Origin: Flavobacteriaceae bacterium
GTDB lineage: Bacteria > Bacteroidota > Bacteroidia > Flavobacteriales > Flavobacteriaceae
DNA length: 64,000 nt
Direction of reading: 5' to 3'
Assembly (NCBI GenBank): GCA_024743095.1
Contig: JANSXF010000007.1
Span: 1 to 64,000 of the forward strand
Part shown: piece by piece, positions 57,745 to 64,000 of the stretch
How positions within the stretch are numbered: position 1 is the stretch's first letter
Layout: every line of letters begins with the position of its first letter
Notes under the pieces: generated by a model
The model's database searches: none
What the model saw: only the letters and a program-made list of their open reading frames with translations
What the model was told of the DNA's origin: nothing
Translations under genes and position numbers: made by a program

Positions 57745-57822
57745 CAAAGGGCGGAATTTCTTCAAAAAAAACAAAGAAAAAAATAATACCTGAAAAAGCT
57801 TTTTTCTTTTGAAGGAGCAATG

Positions 57823-57830
57823 TATTTTTG
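57823..57830 (+). promoter_or_regulatory. Candidate -7 box for atpB
   Basis: TATTTTTG matches TAnnTTTG and ends 32 bases before the atpB ATG in a 118-base gap. It suggests that the main ATP synthase transcript starts here, separate from bactofilin-atpZ-DUF6168. Confidence 0.5.
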
Positions 57831-57862
57831 CACCAATTTTTGAGGACCCATAGTCGGATCAT

Positions 57863-59002
57863 ATGCGATATTCTTTTTTCAGTAAAAAACTAGTTGCCGT
57901 AATTTTTTTAATTGCGGGATTTGTATCGGCCCAAAATCATGAGGGAGAGGAAGTTGAAACCGGTGCGCATGATTTAAAGACCCAGATCAAGGAATATATT
58001 GATCATCACTTGTTGGATTCGTATGACTTCAATCTGTATTCCTACACTACGGACCAAGGAGAGCACAAATACATCGGGTTCCCGCTTCCTGTGATTCTTT
58101 GGGACAATGGGCTCAAGGTTTTTTCCTCTTCGCAGTTTGAGCATGGGGAGGCCGTAGCTGAAGTGGACGGAAACCACTATGCACTTTATCACAACAAAAT
58201 TTACAGGACCGATGCCGAGGGCACGATCAACTTTGGAGGCCATCACGGGGACGAAACTCATACAGAGGATGCTTTTGGGGAGAATTTGGTAGTGGATGAT
58301 GCCCATCCGACCAACGAAAAGCCACTGGATTTCTCCATCACCAAAAATGTTGTCTTTATCATGGCCGTAGCGCTATTGATGTTCTTGGTCTTCCGTTCCA
58401 TGGCGAAAAGATATCAAAAGAGTACCATGCCAAAGGGCGTTGGAAGGTTTTTGGAGCCTTTGGTGCTTTTTGTTCGTGATGAGATCGCCATTCCAAATAT
58501 TGGGGAGCACAAATACAAGCGGTACATGAGCTATTTGCTTACCGTATTCTTCTTTGTGTGGGTCATCAACCTATTGGGGCTTACCCCGCTCGGGGTGAAC
58601 GTGACCAATAACATTGCCGTTACTTTTGCCCTGGCGATGATCACGTACCTTATCACCACTTTTACGGGGAACAAGAACTACTGGAAGCATATCTTTTGGA
58701 TGCCGGGCGTGCCGGTTCCCATGAAAATAATATTGGCACCCATCGAATTGTTGGGAACGTTCATCAAGCCATTTTCATTGATGATTCGTTTGTATGCCAA
58801 CATCACCGCAGGTCACGTGGTATTGATGAGTATCATCGGACTTATGTTCATATTTAAGAACTGGATAGGAAGTCCATTGTCCTTCTTGTTGGCATTCGCA
58901 CTTTCCTTATTGGAACTGTTGGTGGCGGCATTGCAGGCATATATTTTTACCATGTTGTCCGCCCTATATTTTGGTATGGCGGTAGAAGAGGATCATCATT
59001 AA
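57863..59002 (+). CDS. atpB: ATP synthase Fo subunit a, with signal peptide and long N-terminal domain
   Basis: 379 residues, much longer than the roughly 270 of E. coli. A signal peptide (about 1-24, ending FVSAQ) and a periplasmic, His/Glu-rich domain of about 120 residues precede the membrane part, as in other Bacteroidota. The proton-channel core is intact: FWMPGVPVPMKIILAPIELLGTFIKPFSLMIRLYAN with the essential Arg, and GHVVLM. It forms the half-channels next to the c ring. The gene heads the atpBEFHAG transcript. The His-rich stretch HHGDETHTED might bind metal; that is only a suggestion. Confidence 0.95.
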   Translation: MRYSFFSKKLVAVIFLIAGFVSAQNHEGEEVETGAHDLKTQIKEYIDHHLLDSYDFNLYSYTTDQGEHKYIGFPLPVILWDNGLKVFSSSQFEHGEAVAEVDGNHYALYHNKIYRTDAEGTINFGGHHGDETHTEDAFGENLVVDDAHPTNEKPLDFSITKNVVFIMAVALLMFLVFRSMAKRYQKSTMPKGVGRFLEPLVLFVRDEIAIPNIGEHKYKRYMSYLLTVFFFVWVINLLGLTPLGVNVTNNIAVTFALAMITYLITTFTGNKNYWKHIFWMPGVPVPMKIILAPIELLGTFIKPFSLMIRLYANITAGHVVLMSIIGLMFIFKNWIGSPLSFLLAFALSLLELLVAALQAYIFTMLSALYFGMAVEEDHH

Positions 59003-59037
59003 TTAAGAATAGAACGTTTAATTTAAATTCATATATC

Positions 59038-59229
59038 ATGACAATTCCAAACATCGTAGGTGCTGGTTTGATCGTAATCGGAGCAGGATTGGGTATCGGT
59101 AGAATCGGTGGACAGGCAATGGAGGCCATTGCACGTCAACCTGAAGCTTCTGGTAAGATCCAAACAGCAATGTTGATTGCAGCGGCCCTTATTGAAGGTA
59201 TCGGTTTCGCAGCTCTTTTTGCAGCGTAA
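59038..59229 (+). CDS. atpE: ATP synthase Fo subunit c
   Basis: 63 residues, short but complete: two helices joined by the polar loop ARQPEAS with the conserved Arg-Gln-Pro. The proton-binding carboxylate is Glu53 in ALIEGIGF. The residue after Glu is Gly and no Gln is opposite, so a proton rather than sodium ring is expected. It is followed by a strong stem-loop without a T-run, perhaps to stabilise atpE mRNA. Confidence 0.96.
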   Translation: MTIPNIVGAGLIVIGAGLGIGRIGGQAMEAIARQPEASGKIQTAMLIAAALIEGIGFAALFAA

Positions 59230-59251
59230 TAACCGTAAAAACATTAATGGA

Positions 59252-59274
59252 GGCCATAGCGGTTGGCTATGGCC
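59252..59274 (+). promoter_or_regulatory. Intercistronic stem-loop between atpE and atpF
   Basis: GGCCATAGC and GCTATGGCC form a perfect 9-bp stem with a 5-base GGTTG loop, 22 bases after the atpE stop. It is followed by CTTCATTGATT, not a T-run, so it is not a standard terminator. It could shield the upstream atpE message from 3' exonucleases or act as a weak attenuator, which would help make more c subunit than the others. Confidence 0.65.
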
Positions 59275-59324
59275 CTTCATTGATTTAAATGATATAGTTT
59301 AAAAGAATTAATAGAATAGGATAA

Positions 59325-59825
59325 ATGGAAAAGTTAATCGAGCAGTTTTCCTTCGGGTTGTTTTTCTGGCAATTGTTGCTTTTTGTGGCTCTTTTGTTCT
59401 TGCTCAGAAAGTATGCATGGAAACCAATCCTTGGAGCGGTTGAAAAACGTGAAGAAGGTATCAAAGGTGCGCTTGAAGCTGCAGAAGCTGCTAAGAAGGA
59501 AATGCAGAATGTTACCGCCGATAGTGAAAGACTTTTAAAAGAAGCAAGAGCTGAAAGGGATGTTTTGTTGAAAGAGGCAAGGGACATTAAGGCCAATATC
59601 ATTGCCGAGGCCAAGGAGCAAGCCCAAGTGGAAGGCGACAAGATGATCAAACAGGCACAAGCCACCATCGAAAGCGAAAAGAAAGCTGCAGTAGCGGACA
59701 TCAAGGCCCAGGTGGCCAACCTATCCGTGGAGATTGCCGAAAAAGTAATCAAACAAGAACTATCCGATAAAGGCAAACAACAAAAGTTGGTCGAGGATAT
59801 GTTGGGCGATATTAAACTGAACTAG
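59325..59825 (+). CDS. atpF: ATP synthase Fo subunit b
   Basis: 166 residues with one N-terminal membrane helix (FGLFFWQLLLFVALLFLL) and a long charged helix for the peripheral stalk (EEGIKGALEAAEAAKKEMQNV onward). Standard length. It sits 95 bases after atpE, the widest gap inside the core operon, and 6 bases before atpH. Confidence 0.96.
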   Translation: MEKLIEQFSFGLFFWQLLLFVALLFLLRKYAWKPILGAVEKREEGIKGALEAAEAAKKEMQNVTADSERLLKEARAERDVLLKEARDIKANIIAEAKEQAQVEGDKMIKQAQATIESEKKAAVADIKAQVANLSVEIAEKVIKQELSDKGKQQKLVEDMLGDIKLN

Positions 59826-59831
59826 AAGACC

Positions 59832-60371
59832 ATGAACCAAAACAGGGCAGCCATACGTTACGCAAAAGCAACCTTGGATTTCGCAGTCGAAAAGAAAGCG
59901 GCCGATGCCGTGGAAAAGGACATGCGGGAGATAGCTGCGACCATTTCTGAGAGCGTGGAGCTTCAAAATATGTTGGAGAGCCCGATCATAAAATCAGAGG
60001 TAAAAAAGAACAGTTTGTTGGAAATCTTCCATGGGGCCAACCAAATCACCAAAGGACTTCTTCAGACGTTGATCAGCAACAAGCGGATCGATATGCTGCA
60101 GGAAGTGGCCTTTAAATACATCGTTCTCCACGAAAAATTGAAGGGCGAAGAGGTAGCTTATGTTACAACTGCCGTTCCATTGACTTCCGATTTGGAGAAG
60201 AAAATTTTGGAAACGGTTACCAAGGCGACCGGAAACAAGGTCACCCTGGAGAATAAAATCGATGAGAGCATCATCGGGGGATTTGTGCTAAGGGTAGGAG
60301 ATACCCAATACGATGCGAGCATCGCGAACAAATTGAACGGATTAAAAAGAGAATTTACAAATAGTCTATAA
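59832..60371 (+). CDS. atpH: ATP synthase F1 subunit delta
   Basis: 179 residues of the OSCP/delta family. The N-terminal helical bundle starts [20 protein letters not shown], and the C-terminal domain has [15 protein letters not shown] and the signature [21 protein letters not shown]. It links the b stalk to the top of the alpha-beta hexamer. Two bases separate it from atpA. Confidence 0.96.
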   Translation: MNQNRAAIRYAKATLDFAVEKKAADAVEKDMREIAATISESVELQNMLESPIIKSEVKKNSLLEIFHGANQITKGLLQTLISNKRIDMLQEVAFKYIVLHEKLKGEEVAYVTTAVPLTSDLEKKILETVTKATGNKVTLENKIDESIIGGFVLRVGDTQYDASIANKLNGLKREFTNSL

Positions 60372-60373
60372 AA

Positions 60374-61954
60374 ATGGCAGGAGTAAAAGCCGCTGAGGTA
60401 TCAGCAATTTTGAAAAAACAGTTATCAGGTTACGAAGCATCCGCTTCTTTGGATGAAGTAGGTACCGTATTACAAGTAGGTGATGGTATTGCCCGTGTAT
60501 ATGGACTTTCCAATGCCCAGTACGGGGAGTTGGTAGAGTTCGACGGGGGCATGCAGGGTATCGTTCTTAACTTGGAGGAAGACAACGTTGGTGTTGTATT
60601 GTTGGGCCCGTCCAAGGAAGTTGTGGAAGGCGCTACTGTTAAGAGAACCGAGCGTATCGCTTCCATCAACGTTGGTGAAGGGATTGTTGGCCGTGTGGTG
60701 GATACTTTGGGCAAGCCTATCGACGGTAAAGGACCTATCTCTGGTGAAACCTACGAGATGCCTTTGGAACGTAAGGCTCCCGGTGTAATTTTTAGACAAC
60801 CTGTTGACGAACCTATGCAGACAGGTATCAAGGCTATCGATGCCATGATTCCGGTTGGTCGTGGACAAAGGGAGTTGGTGATCGGTGACAAGCAAACAGG
60901 AAAGACTACCGTCTGTATCGATACCATCCTTAACCAAAAGGAATTTTACGATGCAGGTGAACCGGTGTACTGTATCTACGTTGCCGTAGGTCAGAAGGCA
61001 TCAACGGTTGCCGCCATCGCCAAAACGTTGGAAGAAAAGGGTGCTTTGGCCTATACGACCATTGTTGCCGCCAACGCTTCCGACCCTGCCCCGATGCAGG
61101 TATATGCTCCTTTCGCAGGTGCAGCTATCGGTGAGTTCTTCAGGGATACGGGCCGTCCGGCCCTGATCATCTACGATGACTTGTCAAAACAAGCGGTAGC
61201 TTACCGTGAGGTTTCCTTGCTTTTGAGAAGACCTCCAGGACGTGAGGCATACCCTGGCGACGTTTTCTTCTTGCACTCAAGATTGTTGGAGCGTGCCGCC
61301 AAGGTTATCGGTGATGATGATATCGCAAAAAATATGAACGACCTTCCAGAGTCGTTGAAATCGATAGTAAAAGGGGGTGGTTCTCTGACTGCACTTCCTA
61401 TTATCGAGACACAGGCAGGTGACGTTTCCGCGTATATCCCTACCAACGTAATCTCCATTACCGATGGTCAGATATTCTTGGAGCAGGACTTGTTCAACCA
61501 AGGGGTCCGTCCTGCGATCAACGTGGGTATCTCCGTATCCCGTGTGGGTGGTTCCGCGCAGATCAAGTCCATGAAGAAAGTGGCAGGTACCTTGAAACTT
61601 GACCAGGCCCAGTTCCGTGAATTGGAAGCTTTCGCCAAGTTCGGTTCCGATTTGGATGCCGCTACCTTGAACGTAATCGAAAAAGGACGTAGAAACGTGG
61701 AGATCTTGAAACAAGGTCAGAACGATCCATTTACCGTGGAAGATCAGGTGGCCATCATCTTTGCCGGTTCCAAGAACCTGTTGAGGGATGTTCCTGTGGA
61801 TAAGGTAAAAGAGTTTGAAAAAGATTACTTGGAGTTCTTGAACGCCAAGCACAGAGATGTGTTGGACACCCTTAAAGCCGGTAAATTGACCGATGAGGTT
61901 ACCGATACATTGACTGCTGTTTGCAAGGACCTTTCAAGTAAGTACAAAGCATAA
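60374..61954 (+). CDS. atpA: ATP synthase F1 subunit alpha
   Basis: 526 residues. Walker A is GDKQTGKTT near 172-180; the family signature with [16 protein letters not shown] near 385-400 and [13 protein letters not shown] are intact. Alpha subunits hold the non-catalytic nucleotide sites. Codon use here is noticeably less A+T-rich at third positions than in the polysaccharide locus, as expected of a highly expressed gene. A 61-base nested inverted repeat separates it from atpG. The beta subunit gene is absent from the window. Confidence 0.98.
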   Translation: MAGVKAAEVSAILKKQLSGYEASASLDEVGTVLQVGDGIARVYGLSNAQYGELVEFDGGMQGIVLNLEEDNVGVVLLGPSKEVVEGATVKRTERIASINVGEGIVGRVVDTLGKPIDGKGPISGETYEMPLERKAPGVIFRQPVDEPMQTGIKAIDAMIPVGRGQRELVIGDKQTGKTTVCIDTILNQKEFYDAGEPVYCIYVAVGQKASTVAAIAKTLEEKGALAYTTIVAANASDPAPMQVYAPFAGAAIGEFFRDTGRPALIIYDDLSKQAVAYREVSLLLRRPPGREAYPGDVFFLHSRLLERAAKVIGDDDIAKNMNDLPESLKSIVKGGGSLTALPIIETQAGDVSAYIPTNVISITDGQIFLEQDLFNQGVRPAINVGISVSRVGGSAQIKSMKKVAGTLKLDQAQFRELEAFAKFGSDLDAATLNVIEKGRRNVEILKQGQNDPFTVEDQVAIIFAGSKNLLRDVPVDKVKEFEKDYLEFLNAKHRDVLDTLKAGKLTDEVTDTLTAVCKDLSSKYKA

Positions 61955-61959
61955 CAATT

Positions 61960-62020
61960 GTCATTCCCGTGAAAACGGGAATCCATGACCAAAAAGATTC
62001 CGCACTTGTTGCGGAATGAC
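61960..62020. repeat. REP/MITE-like nested inverted repeat in the atp operon
   Basis: A 61-base element between atpA and atpG with perfect 8-base ends GTCATTCC and GGAATGAC. Two hairpins are nested inside it: TTCCCGT-GAAA-ACGGGAA (61964-61981) and ATTCCGCA-CTTGT-TGCGGAAT (61997-62017). This resembles the GTCATTCCCG...GGAATCC elements scattered through many genomes as REP-like repeats. There is no T-run, so transcription should read through. No second copy was seen in the window. Confidence 0.8.
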
Positions 62021-62030
62021 AAACAAGAAT

Positions 62031-62891
62031 ATGGCGAATCTAAAGGAAATACGTAACAGGATATCATCCATCTCATCAACGATGCAGATCACCAGTGCCA
62101 TGAAGATGGTTTCTGCTGCCAAGTTGAAGAAGGCCCAGGATGCCATTACGGCGATGCGTCCGTATTCCGATAAGCTGACCGAGCTCTTGCAAGGGCTCAG
62201 TGCCAGTTTGGAAGGAGACGGTGGAAGCGAGTATGCCGACAAGAGGCCCGTAAACAAGGTTTTGGTGGTTGCCATTACCTCGAACAGGGGGCTTTGCGGT
62301 GGATTCAATTCGAATATCATCAAGCAGAGCAACAATCTGGTATCCAACAAGTACCCGGGCAAACAGGTCGATTTCTATACCATTGGTAAAAAGGGAAACG
62401 ATATCCTTAGGAAAAGGCACACCATTTTGGGCGACCAGAGCCGTGTATACGATGATTTGACCTTCGAGAATGTTGCCGAGATCGCCGAACTTTTGATGCG
62501 TTTGTTCACCAAGGGGGATTACGATAAAATCGAATTGGTGTACAACAAGTTCAAGAACGCCGCTACGCAGATTGTGATGACAGAGCAGTTCCTGCCCATT
62601 GTTGGAGCAGAAGGTGATCAGGCCATCGCGGCCGATTATATTTTTGAGCCATCAAAAGTGGAAATCGTCAAGGAATTGATACCTAAATCCTTGAAGACAC
62701 AATTGTTCAAGGCCATTAGGGACTCCTTTGCCAGTGAGCACGGTGCCCGTATGACGGCCATGCACAAGGCAACGGACAATGCCGCGGAGCTTCGAAACGA
62801 ACTGAAGTTGACCTACAACAAGGCCCGTCAGGCTGCCATTACCAACGAAATCCTCGAGATTGTTGGCGGTGCAGAGGCATTGAACAATTAG
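62031..62891 (+). CDS. atpG: ATP synthase F1 subunit gamma
   Basis: 286 residues from the ATG at 62031 (MANLKEIRNRISSISSTMQITSAMKMVSAAKLKKA-like start, the long N-terminal shaft helix). The tracked start adds five residues that come from the repeat element upstream. The conserved SNRGLCGGFN-like segment (TSNRGLCGGFNSN) and the C-terminal helix AMHKATDNAAELRNELKLTYNKARQAAIT-type end are complete. Gamma is the rotor shaft. atpD and atpC do not follow; a terminator and a flippase gene do. Confidence 0.96.
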   Translation: MANLKEIRNRISSISSTMQITSAMKMVSAAKLKKAQDAITAMRPYSDKLTELLQGLSASLEGDGGSEYADKRPVNKVLVVAITSNRGLCGGFNSNIIKQSNNLVSNKYPGKQVDFYTIGKKGNDILRKRHTILGDQSRVYDDLTFENVAEIAELLMRLFTKGDYDKIELVYNKFKNAATQIVMTEQFLPIVGAEGDQAIAADYIFEPSKVEIVKELIPKSLKTQLFKAIRDSFASEHGARMTAMHKATDNAAELRNELKLTYNKARQAAITNEILEIVGGAEALNN

Positions 62892-62914
62892 AATTATACT
62901 ATTTCTATATAAGT

Positions 62915-62950
62915 AAAGGCCACCGATCAGGTGGCCTTTTTGTTTTTCTT
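62915..62950 (+). terminator. Rho-independent terminator of the atp operon
   Basis: AAAGGCCACC and GGTGGCCTTT form a perfect 10-bp stem with a 5-base loop, followed by TTTGTTTTTC. It starts 24 bases after the atpG stop and ends the ATP synthase transcript, confirming that atpD and atpC are not part of it. Confidence 0.9.
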
Positions 62951-63017
62951 AGGATAATAAGGTTTAGGTAGTAACGGCTTTTATGTAACTTGTAGCACCT
63001 TAAAGAAGCAACACCTA

Positions 63018-64000
63018 TTGAATCCACTTAAGAGGCTTTTTAAACAGACGTTCATCTACGGTTTGGCCACGGTATTGCCGCGGGTGCTATCTTTCTTGTT
63101 GGTGCCGTTGTACACCTCGGTAATGGAACCGGAAACCTATGGCGAGATTTCTGTGATCTTCTCCTGGTTTGCCATTTTTAATGTGGTGCTCGCTTACGGA
63201 ATGGAAACGGCGTTCTTTCGATTTTTCAATAAATATCAGGAGAAGGAGAACGTGGTCTCCACTTCCTTGATTTCCCTTTTGATGACCTCCTTTCTCTTTT
63301 TTGTGGCAGCATTACTGTTCAAGGAGACCTTCGCATCCATGATAGATGTCCAAAAATCCTTGATCATTTATATCATCCTGATCCTGGTTTTGGATGCACT
63401 GGCCATTGTTCCATTTGCTTGGCTGAGGGCCAACGAGCGTCCGCTGCGGTATTCCATTGTAAAGGTGGTCAGCGTAGCGATCAATTTGGTGCTGAACATT
63501 TTCTTCTTGACCCTTTTGCCAAAGATGGCCGAAAGTGGGGCATCCCTATGGTCTGAAATCTATAAAGAGGATTTTCAAATTGAATATGTCTTTATCGCCA
63601 ATGTTATTTCCAGTGGCGTTGCCTTTTTATGGGTGAGCGGTATTTATTTCGATACCAAATATCGCTTTGATAAAACATTATGGAGGGAAATGCTCAAATA
63701 CTCCCTGCCCATTATGGTGGCCGGGCTTGCATTTACGGTAAATGAAGTGTTCGACCGTATCCTTCTCGATAGATTATTGCCCGGGGAGATTGCAAAGGCA
63801 GAGATAGGAAAATATTCCGCCTGCTATAAATTGGCCGTCTTTATGACGCTGTTCGGCACCGCGTTCCGATTGGGGGTGGAACCTTTCTTTTTCAGCCATG
63901 CCAACACCGAAAACCCGAAAAAGGCCTATGCCCAGATCACCAATTATTTTGTGATCATGGGAAGTATGATATTCTTAGGTGTGATGGTGTTCATCGACCC
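63018..64000 (+). CDS. Flippase-like membrane protein (MOP superfamily), 3' end outside window, TTG start
   Basis: An open frame from the TTG at 63018 to the window edge, at least 327 codons, absent from the ORF track because no stop is reached. The start reads NPLKRLFKQTFIYGLATVLPRVLS, then SFLLVPLYTSVMEPETYGEIS, the pattern of polysaccharide flippases near atpG in Flavobacteriaceae. Many hydrophobic helices follow, with AYGMETAFFRFF and PLRYSIVKVVSVAINLVLNIFF. It probably transports lipid-linked glycans or a related lipid. It is distinct from the wzx in the polysaccharide locus and is of core-genome composition. Confidence 0.87.
   Translation, partial: MNPLKRLFKQTFIYGLATVLPRVLSFLLVPLYTSVMEPETYGEISVIFSWFAIFNVVLAYGMETAFFRFFNKYQEKENVVSTSLISLLMTSFLFFVAALLFKETFASMIDVQKSLIIYIILILVLDALAIVPFAWLRANERPLRYSIVKVVSVAINLVLNIFFLTLLPKMAESGASLWSEIYKEDFQIEYVFIANVISSGVAFLWVSGIYFDTKYRFDKTLWREMLKYSLPIMVAGLAFTVNEVFDRILLDRLLPGEIAKAEIGKYSACYKLAVFMTLFGTAFRLGVEPFFFSHANTENPKKAYAQITNYFVIMGSMIFLGVMVFID

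Noticed and set aside
58808-58823. CACGTG core in atpB as parS
   Set aside because: Only the core and a few flanking bases match; it encodes the conserved AGHVV motif of subunit a.

Overview
The window looks like chromosomal DNA of a marine-type member of the Flavobacteriaceae (phylum Bacteroidota). The evidence is the set of lineage-specific families (DUF4175, DUF4837, DUF6747, DUF6909, DUF6427/DUF6341, DUF5687, the gliding/type IX secretion lipoprotein SprE/PorW, and an ATP synthase a subunit with its own signal peptide). Recurrent TAnnTTTG promoter boxes and a near absence of Shine-Dalgarno sequences point the same way. The genus cannot be fixed from the sequence alone; a Muricauda/Flagellimonas-like relative would fit. 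Family names are from recognition of the proteins, not from a search.

Layout. 1-14.4 kb: housekeeping genes. These are a 5'-truncated DUF4175 membrane protein, ybeY, mnmG flanked by two parS-like sites, a methyltransferase, a lipidated Skp/OmpH-like protein, three small membrane proteins, holB, pgk, an MltD-type lytic transglycosylase and a DUF4837 lipoprotein. 14.4-21.7 kb: envelope genes (DUF6747, OmpA/PD40 protein, TatA, M23 peptidase) plus a GH3-family enzyme and DUF6909. 21.7-42.3 kb: one large surface-polysaccharide locus. It runs from a Wzz-like protein through rfbD-B-A-C (dTDP-L-rhamnose), wecB-wecC (UDP-ManNAcA), a wbpD-wbpE-wbpB-wbpI set (UDP-ManNAc3NAcA-type sugar), glycosyltransferases, a flippase and two Wzy/WaaL-like proteins, to a WecG/TagA-like transferase, a WecA/MraY-like initiating transferase and a UDP-xylose synthase. 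Its middle (about 30-41.3 kb) is visibly richer in A+T than the flanks, as expected of an exchangeable strain-specific glycan cassette. 42.3-54.1 kb: purD, DUF6341/DUF6427, DUF4254 with a GT9 transferase, a lipoprotein, an arsenosugar pair (ArsS radical SAM enzyme and its peroxidase-like partner), a fasciclin protein, a patatin lipase, a PaaE-like reductase and an ABC exporter. 54.1-64 kb: sprE/porW, a bactofilin, and the ATP synthase operon atpZ-DUF6168-atpB-E-F-H-A-G, without atpD/atpC. A second flippase-like gene runs off the right edge.

How the genes fit together. The polysaccharide locus holds most parts of a Wzx/Wzy pathway: precursor synthesis, initiation on undecaprenyl phosphate, chain extension, flipping, polymerisation and length control. 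The WecA-like, WecG-like and WecB/WecC proteins together suggest a GlcNAc-ManNAcA lipid-linked start, similar in chemistry to enterobacterial common antigen. The ATP synthase operon contains a compact nested inverted-repeat element between atpA and atpG and a strong stem-loop after atpE.

No tRNA, rRNA, CRISPR array, insertion sequence or prophage was seen. No stretch over about 300 bases lacks a gene. Most of the window is ordinary core genome. The observations I consider most worth checking are the parS-like cluster near mnmG, the pathway gap in the polysaccharide locus, the nested repeat in the atp operon and the phosphorylase-like C-terminus of DUF6909. I did not find a clearly novel multi-gene system.
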